From assembly GCA_015060695.1 (NCBI GenBank), contig SUYA01000001.1:232686-296685 (forward strand): a stretch of 64,000 bases of DNA, given 5' to 3'. This DNA comes from Mediterranea massiliensis. Lineage in GTDB: Bacteria; Bacteroidota; Bacteroidia; Bacteroidales; Bacteroidaceae. The notes below the pieces were generated by a model, which was not told the DNA's origin, made no database searches, and was given only the letters and a program-made list of their open reading frames with translations. Positions 9,501 to 17,447 of the stretch are shown here, piece by piece (position 1 is the stretch's first letter; every line of letters begins with the position of its first letter). A program made the translations under genes and the position numbers.

Positions 9501-11119
9501 TTCATCACTACTTAAAGGACATCACTTCCAACTTCAGTGGTCGAGCTTCGGGCGATGTACATCTGTATGGTAAGTTCAAGGCACTGACATTACAAGGCAA
9601 GGTAGATGTAGATGCATCTATGTTTATAGACCCCATAAACACTACTTATTTTCTGAAAGACAGCATATTGGTAGAACCAACCGGACTTACTTTTGTAAAT
9701 AACCGTATTTCAGATACGAAAGGTCACCAAGGAACGGCCAATGGATATTTACGCTATCGTCATTTTAAGGATATAGAGTATCGTTTAGCGATGGATGTAA
9801 ACAATATGTTGGTGATGGACACCAAGGAATCGTTGGATTTCCCATTCTATGGTACGGTGTATGGTACCGGTAATGTAACTGTCTATGGAACTCCTATGAC
9901 CGGGCTGAATGTAGATGCAACCATTTCCACCAACCGTAACTCTACTTTCACTTATCTTTATGAAAGCGTATCTTCGGCCACCAGCAATCAGTTTATTACC
10001 TTTGTCGATAAAACACCACGTCGCACAGTTCATACTACTCAATTGAGTGATTTTGAACAGGCTCGACAAGAAAAACAAGCAGAGGAAGAGGTAGAAGGAG
10101 ATATCCGAATGAATATTCAAGTGGAAGCCACTCCCGATATGACGGTACGTATTGTAATGGATCCGGTGGCAGGTGATGACATTACTTGCAAAGGAACGGG
10201 TAACATCCGTGCCGACTTTTACAACAAAGGCGATGTTAGGATGTTTGGTAACTATAACATCAATCAGGGTGCCTATCGCTTCAGTATTCAGGAAGTAATC
10301 CGAAAAGATTTTACCATAACTGATGGTAGCTATATCAGTTTCACCGGGCCGCCAGAGCAAACCAATCTGGACCTTCGGGCTAAATATACTGTTATATCTG
10401 CTTCGCTGAATGACTTGATACCCAATGCCAGCAGTTATGTGGAGAAAACAAATATCAAGGTAGATTGCATCATGAATATGACAGGACAGCTCACCTCACC
10501 TGCTTTGAAGTTGGGATTAGAGATACCCGACGAGCGTGATGAAGTGGAGGCACTGGTTCGCAACTACATTCCCACCGAAGAACAGATGAACATGCAAATA
10601 CTATACTTGTTGGGTATCGGTAAATTTTATGCCAGCGAGAGTGTAGAAGGTGCACAAAATTCAAACATGATGTCAAATGTACTCTCTTCTACCCTTTCGG
10701 GACAACTAAACAATGTGTTGACCAATATCATAAACAGCAATGATTGGAGTTTTGGTACCAATCTGAGCACCGGTGAAAGAGGTTGGTCGGAAATGGAGTT
10801 TGAGACCATGTTGTCCGGACAGTTGCTGAATAATCGATTACGCATCAATGGTAACTTTGGTTATCGTGAGAATCCGTTGGCTAATACAAACTTTGTGGGC
10901 GACTTTGAAGCAGAATGGTTGGTTACCCGTAACGGAGACATTCGCTTGAGAGCCTATAACGAAACTAACGACCGATATTATACCCGTACCAACCTTACCA
11001 CACAAGGTATTGGTATTGTGTTGAACAAAGACTTTGAGCACTGGCGCGAATTGCTCTTTTGGAACAAATGGAAACTAAAGTGGTTGCAACGAAGTGTTTC
11101 GAAAAAAAACAAAGAATAG
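6599..11119 (+). CDS. tamB: TamB-type translocation/assembly module protein (DUF490)
   Basis: This very large protein, about 1506 residues from the start used here, has an N-terminal membrane anchor (about residues 15-38), long stretches of amphipathic beta repeats typical of AsmA/TamB bridge proteins, and a C-terminal DUF490 domain (the 'FSIQEVIRKDFTITDGSYISF' region and 'MQILYLLGIGKF' onward). It should span the periplasm and act with an outer-membrane TamA/TamL in membrane biogenesis; a TamL homologue is encoded at 38.7-41.0 kb. The start is uncertain. The first in-frame ATG (6470) lies inside tsaD, the next is past the anchor, and the TTG at 6599 directly abuts a -7 box. Rarer codons ATA 6608, ATT 6614 or ATC 6626 are possible. 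Confidence 0.88.
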   Translation: MAKIEIYCVIEKFKKIFRWVIGVCLTLYLGLQLLLNVSFVQRQLSAMVSHQLSKVVGSKVAIGRIEIGILNRIIIEDIRLDDPSKKEMLRVARLAARFELLPLFSGKIAINNIQFYGFQANLERETPTSPPNFQFLLDAFASKDTIKEKSELDLRINSALIRRGRIAYHVLSEEETPGKFNPNHIQLKNIAANVSLKALNNDSINAAIKRFSIEEELSDFKLSKLDFKILANATKTTIEDFSIHFPQTSLLMDTIRIEYDSLSSLKQLDKDTRIYFHLKPSDIAPQDIAAFVPAFRSFKEPLKIELKANGRLDNLHFPRLSLLAGNHFQVRGDIALRNLTTPEKRNINGHLSRLYADSIGIEFLVKNFTKEFQGVPTVLKNLGKVSFQGELSGNLKDLQANGLTQTERGDMNGTMRLTSSSDGKMTYSGILETNDFELGKTLGDAKWGNVTFNLDVKAEETPKQLPYVLLKGVVASLDYNDYNYQNITLDGEYKNGGFSGKVALDDENGLVELNGYINTYSHTPVFNFHAQVDNFRPNDLRLTSNYENASFSGKLRADFTGSSIDKVKGELNIDSLLYQEPENNYLVENFKIEATRLNDSIKSLLLTSDFMNARIEGVYSYTNLPSTFMNILHQYLPSVIENKQLRTNDKNDFRFELNINRNDFFETVLKIPLTIYARTSLKGYINQHRMRVEGYFPRLRYENKFIESGALLVENPNDRMLARVRLNNIKESDAVILSAEAIAQNDSVVTTLNWGNSAQTTYNGKVSAVARFIRPMMETEEDGKQQETKENIQTLIDIKPTWITLNDTLWQIRESQIVVESKRIHINDFYIGHPQRHLRVNGVVSESLADTVRLDLKDIDVAYVFDIADLGVDFSGKATGPAFACGVLKEPVMKTDLFFRNLGLNNGLLGNAQIHGEWHHPVKGIYLDADIQEEDIAHTHVTGYIYPLKPTSALDLQIDAGGTNLKFIHHYLKDITSNFSGRASGDVHLYGKFKALTLQGKVDVDASMFIDPINTTYFLKDSILVEPTGLTFVNNRISDTKGHQGTANGYLRYRHFKDIEYRLAMDVNNMLVMDTKESLDFPFYGTVYGTGNVTVYGTPMTGLNVDATISTNRNSTFTYLYESVSSATSNQFITFVDKTPRRTVHTTQLSDFEQARQEKQAEEEVEGDIRMNIQVEATPDMTVRIVMDPVAGDDITCKGTGNIRADFYNKGDVRMFGNYNINQGAYRFSIQEVIRKDFTITDGSYISFTGPPEQTNLDLRAKYTVISASLNDLIPNASSYVEKTNIKVDCIMNMTGQLTSPALKLGLEIPDERDEVEALVRNYIPTEEQMNMQILYLLGIGKFYASESVEGAQNSNMMSNVLSSTLSGQLNNVLTNIINSNDWSFGTNLSTGERGWSEMEFETMLSGQLLNNRLRINGNFGYRENPLANTNFVGDFEAEWLVTRNGDIRLRAYNETNDRYYTRTNLTTQGIGIVLNKDFEHWRELLFWNKWKLKWLQRSVSKKNKE

Positions 11120-11130
11120 ATTAAAAAAAA

Positions 11131-11168
11131 GAGCGGCCTTGCAATGTGTAAATGTTGCAAGGCCGCTC
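11131..11168. terminator. Bidirectional terminator between tamB and proS
   Basis: GAGCGGCCTTGCAA (11131-11144) and TTGCAAGGCCGCTC (11155-11168) form a perfect 14-bp stem with a 10-nt loop. An A-run precedes it and a T-run follows it, so it can stop transcripts from both convergent genes. Confidence 0.92.
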
Positions 11169-11192
11169 ACTGTTTTTATTGTTTTATTTGTC

Positions 11193-12686
11193 TTAATAAG
11201 CTCGTGCAAACAAAACTCTACAACTTGAAGGCTTACCGGTCACGATACACTTGCCCGGTTCCTTATCACCTTCAGTGAAGGTTTCGAACGGAATGCATCG
11301 GATGGTTGCTTTGGTTTCTTCCTTGATGCGTTCTTCGGTTTCGGGGGTACCATCCCAGTGAGCCAGGATAAAACCACCCTCTTCTATTTTCTCTTTGAAC
11401 TCTTCGTATGTGTCAACCACAGTAATATGTTGGTTGCGATAGTCCAATGCTTTCTGATAGATGTTTTGCTGGATTTCGTCGAGCAGGTTCTTTACATACT
11501 CTTCAATGCCGTCGCACGAGCGTGTTTCTTTGGTCAGTGTGTCACGACGCATCACCTCCATGGTGTTGTTTTCCAAGTCGCGACCACCCATTACCAAACG
11601 TACAGGTACGCCTTTCACTTCATAGTCGGCAAACTTGAAGCCCGGACGTTTATTATCAGCGTTGTCATATTTCACGCTGATGCCCATTGCTTTCAGCTTG
11701 GCTACGATGCCAGCAACCTTTTCGTCTATCTTAGCCAGCATTTCTGCATTCTTGTAGATGGGTACAATAACTACCTGAATAGGTGCCAACTTAGGCGGAA
11801 GTACCAATCCGTTGTCGTCGCTGTGAGTCATAATCAAGGCACCCATCAAGCGGGTAGATACGCCCCATGAGGTAGCCCAAACATACTCCATTTTGTTTTC
11901 TTTGTTTACAAACTGTACATCGAATGCCTTGGCGAAGTTCTGTCCCAAGAAGTGTGATGTACCACTTTGCAAAGCCTTTCCGTCTTGCATCATAGCTTCA
12001 ATGGTGTAGGTGTCGAGAGCACCGGCAAAGCGTTCGTTAGCACTCTTCACGCCCTTGACTACCGGCACGGCCATGTATTTTTCGGCAAATTCGCCATAAA
12101 CATTCAGCATCTTGATTGCCTCTTCTTCGGCCTCTTCGCGAGTGGCATGGGCAGTATGTCCCTCTTGCCAGAGGAATTCGGCTGTGCGTAAGAAGAGTCT
12201 TGTACGCATTTCCCAGCGCATCACGTTGGCCCATTGATTGCACAAGATGGGCAGATCACGGTAAGAATTAATCCAGTTTTTATAAGTATTCCAAATGATG
12301 GTTTCCGAAGTAGGACGAATAATCAGTTCTTCTTCCAAGCGGGCAGCCGGATCTACTACTACACCTTTTCCGTCGGGAGAGTTCTTCAAGCGGTGGTGAG
12401 TAACTACGGCACACTCTTTGGCAAAGCCTTCTACGTGTTCGGCCTCACGGCTGAGGAACGACTTGGGAATCAGCAAGGGGAAGTATGCATTGACGTGTCC
12501 TGTTTCTTTGAACATGTCGTCCAACTGACGTTGCATCTTTTCCCAGATAGCATATCCATAAGGTTTAATCACCATACATCCACGCACTGCCGACTGTTCG
12601 GCCAAGTCGGCTTTTACCACCAGTTCGTTGTACCATTGCGAGTAGTTCTCGCTACGTTTGGTCAGGTCTTTCAGTTCTACTGCCAT
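11193..12686 (-). CDS. proS: Prolyl-tRNA synthetase, archaeal/eukaryotic-like type
   Basis: This class II synthetase charges tRNA-Pro. The 497-residue protein lacks the bacterial INS editing insertion and ends in 'CRVLFARAY', with the C-terminal tyrosine characteristic of the archaeal/eukaryotic-type ProRS. Class II motif 2 is seen as '[20 protein letters not shown]' (about 172-191), and the anticodon-binding domain follows from about 300 ('VVIVPIYKN'). It is monocistronic, with the terminator at 11131-11168 just after it. A possible -7 box TACTTTTG (minus strand, 12738-12745) lies upstream. Confidence 0.96.
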   Translation of the reverse strand: MAVELKDLTKRSENYSQWYNELVVKADLAEQSAVRGCMVIKPYGYAIWEKMQRQLDDMFKETGHVNAYFPLLIPKSFLSREAEHVEGFAKECAVVTHHRLKNSPDGKGVVVDPAARLEEELIIRPTSETIIWNTYKNWINSYRDLPILCNQWANVMRWEMRTRLFLRTAEFLWQEGHTAHATREEAEEEAIKMLNVYGEFAEKYMAVPVVKGVKSANERFAGALDTYTIEAMMQDGKALQSGTSHFLGQNFAKAFDVQFVNKENKMEYVWATSWGVSTRLMGALIMTHSDDNGLVLPPKLAPIQVVIVPIYKNAEMLAKIDEKVAGIVAKLKAMGISVKYDNADNKRPGFKFADYEVKGVPVRLVMGGRDLENNTMEVMRRDTLTKETRSCDGIEEYVKNLLDEIQQNIYQKALDYRNQHITVVDTYEEFKEKIEEGGFILAHWDGTPETEERIKEETKATIRCIPFETFTEGDKEPGKCIVTGKPSSCRVLFARAY

Positions 12687-12787
12687 TTTTATCTTATTTT
12701 TTTAATGTTTCAAACACGTTTGTTTATAATCAGTTGGCAAAAGTACAAAAAACTATGGAAAGATGGGCTATAAACAGTTGTTTTTCA

Positions 12788-13900
12788 TCATTTCTTGAAA
12801 TGAAGTTTTAGCAAACAGGGGTTATCGTCTTCTGTCAATGCGTCCAGTTTCTTACGTTCAGGTTCAGAAAGGAATGGCTTTACATTTTCATAGTTGTTTG
12901 GATTTAGCGTAATTATCATGTGATTGTCTGTAAATACATGGGCATTAGTGGGCATATGCCAAGCATTATCACCAAACATAAAATACTTACCGTCACTTTT
13001 TCGGTAAATAAGGTTTTTGTCATACTTGTATTGATGGCGCAGGCAGGCGTAATAATAATGGTTGTTTTGTGATTGACTGACAATTATATAAGGAATGGTT
13101 CCCTCTTTTAAGTATTTCAAATGCAATTCATTCTCCATTCGATACTTGTCATCGTCGTATGACAATCCTACATTGTCCATTTTAAGGTTATCTTTACCAA
13201 AATCCCACCGGTACGCCAACGATAAAGAGTCTTTGCTTACTCTGTACACCCTATTTTCTTGATGTTTAGAGAAAAACAAATCATCATTATATGAATAAAA
13301 TCTTCCCTCTTGTAACAGTTGAGGACCTTTATCATAGGTGTTGACTATCTCCATCGTATTGGCATCTAATACGATGATGCAATCGGTTTGGCTATTGTTA
13401 GGGTGAGACCATGAAATGAAATAATCTCCTAAACGATGCAAGCATTGATAATCGTTGCCGTCAGGATATCTTTTTGTTTCTATAAACTCGCCCTCCAACG
13501 TAAAGTTGTGTAGCTTTCCTACAGGTTCTACAAGGTGTAATACGTCATTTTTCTTATCTACTGAAACAGATGCTAACCAACTGTATTCTCCCGGTCCTTG
13601 TCCTTCTCTGCTTACCTGACGTACAAACTTGCCCTTTTCATCGAAGATAAATGCTTTAACGGTATGGATGTCGTAAATATATAGTTGCCCTTTGTGTTCT
13701 ACTATTTCCATTGGATAGACAATGAATGAGTTTTCAGTAGTTTCTAAAGGAATGACTTCGGCGTGACTGAATACGTCTTCGTATTGTAAGGTTGATTGGT
13801 GCAAATCTACTGTTAGGGTCAGACATTCTACATCCGTTTGCGGTGTGTTACAATTAGTCAAAACAGATAAAGCAAATAAAAGTAGTACTATAGTTTTCAT
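12788..13900 (-). CDS. 6-bladed beta-propeller lipoprotein
   Basis: The 370-residue protein has a lipoprotein signal (lipobox LTNC, Cys17). It then shows repeated beta-propeller strands with the family motifs 'VIPLETTENSFI' (about 50-61) and 'VSREGQGPGEYSWLASVSVD' (about 95-114), and a C-terminal tail 'EDDNPCLLKLHFKK'. These are shared with the propeller encoded at 15625-16755, so the two are paralogues on either side of the repeat array. This Bacteroidetes family often accompanies NVEALA-type peptides. The function is not established; a surface or periplasmic binding role is inferred. No neighbour is clearly cotranscribed. Confidence 0.85.
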   Translation of the reverse strand: MKTIVLLLFALSVLTNCNTPQTDVECLTLTVDLHQSTLQYEDVFSHAEVIPLETTENSFIVYPMEIVEHKGQLYIYDIHTVKAFIFDEKGKFVRQVSREGQGPGEYSWLASVSVDKKNDVLHLVEPVGKLHNFTLEGEFIETKRYPDGNDYQCLHRLGDYFISWSHPNNSQTDCIIVLDANTMEIVNTYDKGPQLLQEGRFYSYNDDLFFSKHQENRVYRVSKDSLSLAYRWDFGKDNLKMDNVGLSYDDDKYRMENELHLKYLKEGTIPYIIVSQSQNNHYYYACLRHQYKYDKNLIYRKSDGKYFMFGDNAWHMPTNAHVFTDNHMIITLNPNNYENVKPFLSEPERKKLDALTEDDNPCLLKLHFKK

Positions 13901-14016
13901 ATAAAAGTAATTACCTGATATACAATTAATAAACTAATAAAGGCTGTGGAATATCTTGATAAAGGCTACTCCTTATATCCTACGAATTCTCATAAAACCA
14001 AAAGGATTTATTATGA

Positions 14017-14769
14017 TTATAATTCCAATTTAAAATTAGGTTTGCGCTTCTTGCAATAACGTGTCCAGAACTTTTTTCGATGAGCCATAATCAAATCTAT
14101 ACATTTTTGTTCATCAAAGCCTCGCATACGGGCATATTCTTTGGCCAACAACAAAAAGAAGTCTTTGTTACCCCATAATTTCTTGAAGTTTGCACATCCT
14201 TGTTTCATAGAAACCTTGCCGAATTTAATTCTATTTAAATCTACCAATGAAAATCGGTAGCTGCCGTCTATATAGTCAAACAAGATGTTTCCCGGAGAAT
14301 AATCAAGGTGTAAAAAGCCTGCCTCATGCAAACGAGCTGTATAGTGTGCAAAAGCCTTTACAACATCATGACATTCTTCTATGGCGCAATCTCCAAATTC
14401 ATAAAAGGTTCTCGGATAATCAGAATGAATACTGACAAAATACGAATAAAGTAGCAAACCATTGTTTTTTCGCTCCTCTACGTAAGCAATGGGCTGAGGT
14501 GTTTCAAATCCTTTTTTCAATAGAATCTTTGCGTAGGCATAAGCTTGCCAACACTTGGTTTTACGAAAATAGGAACGAGCTATCCTGTCGAATTTAGTTG
14601 GGATAAGAAAACGCTTTACGTTCAACTTATAACCCTGTATATCCATTACTTTCACCACATTGCGTCCTACATAAAATATTTCTCCTTCTTTTTCGAAGCA
14701 TTGAGGTAATGATTCTACAAATGGTTGTAGCTTCTCGTACCCCGCCATGATTTCATATCGTATTTTCAT
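14017..14769 (-). CDS. InaA/WaaP-type lipopolysaccharide kinase family protein
   Basis: This 250-residue kinase-fold protein shows a catalytic loop 'HLDYSPGN' (154-161) and a metal-binding 'DLN' (177-179), the HxDxxxxN...D pattern of the WaaP/KdkA/InaA group that phosphorylates heptose or Kdo sugars of the LPS inner core. The N-terminal lobe has a beta-rich start with a conserved 'VNVKRF'-like lysine ('LNVKRFLIP', K52). A core-LPS substrate is inferred from the family. It stands alone. A -7 element TACCTTTG on the minus strand (14885-14892) would give a leader of about 110 nt. Confidence 0.8.
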   Translation of the reverse strand: MKIRYEIMAGYEKLQPFVESLPQCFEKEGEIFYVGRNVVKVMDIQGYKLNVKRFLIPTKFDRIARSYFRKTKCWQAYAYAKILLKKGFETPQPIAYVEERKNNGLLLYSYFVSIHSDYPRTFYEFGDCAIEECHDVVKAFAHYTARLHEAGFLHLDYSPGNILFDYIDGSYRFSLVDLNRIKFGKVSMKQGCANFKKLWGNKDFFLLLAKEYARMRGFDEQKCIDLIMAHRKKFWTRYCKKRKPNFKLEL

Positions 14770-15060
14770 TGCCTACAGTTATTGTTTCAAATTCCTAAAT
14801 TTTGTAATCATAAAATGTTATCTTATCGGTAATCCACCACTCAAGATGATTGGAAAAACAGATGAAGCATTACCGATATGGCGACAAAGGTAGCAATAAA
14901 ATTCAGAATCTTACGCCTATCAAAGCTGGTATTTATTATATGGAAAAACGATTCTTCCATATTAATTGCTAATCCTATACTCCATGACTTTACTATGATA
15001 TTTTAGTAAAAGCTGAAGTTAACTCGGCTCGTAAATTCAACTCTCCAAACATGGTTGTCC
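14770..15060. other. Gene-free divergent intergenic region
   Basis: I see no coding gene here. It holds the minus-strand -7 element at 14885-14892 for the kinase and a small hairpin (ATATGGAA ... TTCCATAT, about 14939-14961). It leads into the four-unit 22-bp array at 15061. Confidence 0.5.
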
Positions 15061-15150
15061 AACTACCTATAGGTAGAAGCGCAACTACCTATAGGTAATC
15101 AGTCAACTACCTATAGGTAAACGAGTAACTACCTATAGGTAGTTGAATAA
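15061..15150 (+). repeat. Four-unit 22-bp palindrome array, copy 1
   Basis: Four units start at 15061, 15083, 15105 and 15127, exactly 22 bp apart. Each opens AACTACCTATAGGTA, carrying the hairpin CTACC-TATA-GGTAG (perfect in units 1 and 4), followed by a variable linker (AGAAGCGC, ATCAGTC, AACGAGT). The last unit runs into GTTGAATAAC. The same four-unit order with matching linkers occurs at 37831-37916 (reversed) and 61985-62066. It lies between divergent genes, about 105 bp before the promoter of the NVEALA-type gene. Confidence 0.95.
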
Positions 15151-15254
15151 CATATTATGTAGAAATGATTTATAAAGAAAAAAATAAAGATAATAGTAAA
15201 AATCCTTTTGTTGAAAAAAAATAGCGGTAGTCAATATTTTTTTGTAAAATGATG

Positions 15255-15284
15255 TTGATATTTAATAATTGTTTATTACTTTTG
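15255..15284 (+). promoter_or_regulatory. Bacteroidetes sigma-ABfr-type promoter for the NVEALA-type operon
   Basis: TTG at 15255-15257 and TACTTTTG at 15277-15284 are separated by 19 bp, a near-perfect match to the Bacteroidetes consensus TTG-N19-TAnnTTTG. Transcription would begin around 15290, some 20 nt before the ATA codon at 15312. Confidence 0.85.
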
Positions 15285-15311
15285 TACTGTAATTAATAAA
15301 AACAAATAAAC

Positions 15312-15563
15312 ATAAAGAAATTTATTATCATTTCGCTGGTGGCTTTTGCAGCTTTTACAGCCTATCAGGTAAATGCACTAAACCAAAGTGTATTGGAGGT
15401 AGTTAGTTTGGATTCTATTGAATCAGTAGCATCAAATGAAAGTAGTACAATGAATTGTAAATGGTTTCCACAGAAATGTGATAGTGGAGTACAAAGAGAA
15501 ATTTGCATCGTAGATGGTAATGGTGGTGCTTGTGTTTGTGGTAGTGTAACTCGTCCTTGTTAA
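15312..15563 (+). CDS. NVEALA-type secreted peptide precursor with six cysteines
   Basis: The frame reads (ATA)KKFIIISLVAFAAFTAY, a signal-type N terminus, then 'SLDSIESVAS' in the place of the LANVEALA motif of NVEALA family peptides (PF14055), then a mature part of about 40 residues with Cys at 49, 56, 65, 74, 76 and 83. Six cysteines would allow three disulfides. The codon where ATG is expected (15312-15314) is ATA; the first standard start is GTG at 15339, which would leave only part of the signal sequence. I annotate from ATA because the Lys-Lys plus hydrophobic layout fits the family and the promoter spacing fits too. Such peptides are small exported products of unknown function beside propeller lipoproteins. 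Confidence 0.75.
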   Translation: MKKFIIISLVAFAAFTAYQVNALNQSVLEVVSLDSIESVASNESSTMNCKWFPQKCDSGVQREICIVDGNGGACVCGSVTRPC

Positions 15564-15568
15564 CAAAA

Positions 15569-15609
15569 CTATGAAAATAGAGAGGAAATGTCCCTCTCTA
15601 TTTTCATAG
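15569..15609 (+). terminator. Intra-operon hairpin (partial terminator or mRNA end-protector)
   Basis: CTATGAAAATAGAGAGG (15569-15585) pairs perfectly with 15593-15609 over 17 bp, with a 7-nt loop AAATGTC. No T-run follows, so it is a weak terminator at most. Placed 5 bp after the peptide stop and 15 bp before the propeller start, it probably sets high peptide and low propeller expression. Confidence 0.7.
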
Positions 15610-15624
15610 TAGAATCATAAAATT

Positions 15625-16755
15625 ATGAGAAAAGATTATTGTTTTTTATTTGTCTTGGTTTTACTGGGCATTTATTCATGCACAGATATTTCTACTTCTA
15701 ATAAATTTGTGTATAATTCTTCCATTCCTATTTATAAAGAAAAAACACATCTGTCTTCTGTTATAGAAATTAAACAAATAATTCCATTGGAAACGAATGA
15801 AAATTCTATTATAGGTAATATTGATAAAATTATTAAATCAAAGAATCGTATATATACACTATTCAACCGAAATACATTGCTTGTGCATGCAGACGATGGG
15901 AAATTTATTGGAAAAATAGGATCAGTTGGTCAAGGAATAGGAGAATATCAATTGATTGGTGATTTTGACGTGACTGAGAATGCTATTTATTTGAGAGATT
16001 TTCAAAAAATTCATCAATATAACTTAGATAGAGAATATGTACGTTCTATTCCTTTTGATGTGAATCTGTTTGGAATAAATGTTGTAGATGACAAAATTTT
16101 GGGATTTGTAACAAACGATGAGTCAGTAATGCATATTTTTACATTGAATGGTGATTGTATCAATCGTTTTCATCCAAATAGTCCTGCTGCTACAATAGGT
16201 ACTTCCAATTATTATTGGATATATGAAAAAGACAAATATATTTTCCCTTTTATTGATTCGAATGATGCTTTGATTTATGATATAACTGCTAACGATTATG
16301 AGTACGTAAAATTGGTTGATTTGGAAGACATTCTCTCTTTAAATAAAATTAATCAATTAATGAAAGAAGCGGGAGCCTCATTTATCAGAGGAGACTATGG
16401 ACGAATAGTGTGGCCTTTTAATTCAAATCAAAATCAAACTTTTTTAATTACCTCTAAAGGAGAAGAGAAAGGGATTTTATGGATAAAAGACAAATTATTG
16501 AAAAAAGAAAAAGCATTTGATTGTAATCATATAATAAATGACATTTCTTTTATGAATGTTCGACGTTTCTTTTCATGTTTTACACGTTCCGATAATTCGT
16601 TTTTAGCCTACGTCATGCCATATGCTTTAAAAGAAGCAATGTTGAATGTTGATAAGGAAATGAAAGAGACACCATATTATAGTAAAATGAAAGAATTAGC
16701 AGACTCTTTGTCTGATGAAGATAATCCTATTATTATAGAATATGAATTTAAATAG
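15625..16755 (+). CDS. 6-bladed beta-propeller lipoprotein of the NVEALA-type unit
   Basis: This 376-residue lipoprotein (signal with YSC lipobox, Cys19) has the family motifs 'IIPLETNENSIIG' (about 52-64) and 'GSVGQGIGEYQLIGDFDV' (about 99-116), and the tail 'LSDEDNPIIIEYEFK'. It is a paralogue of the protein encoded at 12788-13900. Base composition is strikingly AT-rich compared with flanking housekeeping genes, which suggests separate ancestry. It follows the Cys-rich peptide gene across a hairpin and overlaps the next gene by 14 bp. A role in binding, exporting or sensing the peptide is inference from position. Confidence 0.85.
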   Translation: MRKDYCFLFVLVLLGIYSCTDISTSNKFVYNSSIPIYKEKTHLSSVIEIKQIIPLETNENSIIGNIDKIIKSKNRIYTLFNRNTLLVHADDGKFIGKIGSVGQGIGEYQLIGDFDVTENAIYLRDFQKIHQYNLDREYVRSIPFDVNLFGINVVDDKILGFVTNDESVMHIFTLNGDCINRFHPNSPAATIGTSNYYWIYEKDKYIFPFIDSNDALIYDITANDYEYVKLVDLEDILSLNKINQLMKEAGASFIRGDYGRIVWPFNSNQNQTFLITSKGEEKGILWIKDKLLKKEKAFDCNHIINDISFMNVRRFFSCFTRSDNSFLAYVMPYALKEAMLNVDKEMKETPYYSKMKELADSLSDEDNPIIIEYEFK

Positions 16756-17335
16756 TTTAAAAAATCTATTATTGGGAATATTACTTTTTATAACTATGGT
16801 TTTGCTGTGCATGTATATAAAACATACGCAAACGAAGATGAAGAATGTTTTGTTTACAATGCAGAAAGAAAACAACAATTGTCAATTTGAACTATTTGAC
16901 AAGAAAGAAGCGAATTATTATTCATTAGTATCTGAGATGCATCCTGTACCTGAGATGTTGAATTTTTTATCGGACAAAAATGTTTGTGTATTACGAATTC
17001 ATGATGGCACGTGTTTAGGATGTTATGCAGAAAACCTCCTTCGTTTTTCTAAATTAATGAACGAAAAAAATATAGATTTCTTTGTTTTGGGTTCATATTC
17101 GACAAATAGACAATTTTATTCTGAATTATTTAACATACTAAAAGTAGATTCATTAAATAGTATCAATAGTCGAGGGCTTGTCTGTTTGCCAGCAGACAGT
17201 TTGAATCGGCCTTATTTGTTTGTCAAAGATAAAGGAGTAGCACACCATGTATATGTTTTTGAAAAGGGGGAATACAACAATATAAATCAATATGTTAATA
17301 TGTTAGAACGATTATACACTATTCAAAAGTACTAA
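16742..17335 (+). CDS. Membrane-anchored protein with thioredoxin-like CxxC motif
   Basis: This 197-residue protein has one N-terminal transmembrane helix (about 7-26) and then an extracytoplasmic domain. The segment 'CVLRIHDGTCLGCYAENLLRF' spans a strand, the CLGC motif at 91-94 and a helix, the layout of a thioredoxin active site. It is followed by 'DFFVLGSY' and a late 'RPYLFVKDKG' strand. I do not recognise a named family. A thiol-disulfide role would fit the six-cysteine peptide two genes upstream, but this is inferred. It overlaps the propeller gene by 14 bp, shares its AT-rich composition, and is followed by a strong hairpin at 17360. Confidence 0.7.
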   Translation: MNLNSLKNLLLGILLFITMVLLCMYIKHTQTKMKNVLFTMQKENNNCQFELFDKKEANYYSLVSEMHPVPEMLNFLSDKNVCVLRIHDGTCLGCYAENLLRFSKLMNEKNIDFFVLGSYSTNRQFYSELFNILKVDSLNSINSRGLVCLPADSLNRPYLFVKDKGVAHHVYVFEKGEYNNINQYVNMLERLYTIQKY

Positions 17336-17359
17336 ATATTTATATAAACCTATATAATA

Positions 17360-17420
17360 ATGGCTTCTTAAAAGTATTTCGAGTGTATTCAATAGTTTTA
17401 AGAAGCCATTTATATTTTTA
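17360..17420. terminator. Terminator between the NVEALA-type unit and dnaB
   Basis: ATGGCTTCTTAAAA (17360-17373) and TTTTAAGAAGCCAT (17396-17409) form a perfect 14-bp stem with a 22-nt loop, followed by a T-rich tail. It separates convergent genes and may act in both directions. Confidence 0.85.
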
Positions 17421-17447
17421 TATAATATCATTTTAACAGCATCATTA

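Noticed and set aside
15061..15150. CRISPR array
   Set aside because: The units are palindromes with 7-8 bp linkers that are conserved between loci; there are no spacers and no cas genes.
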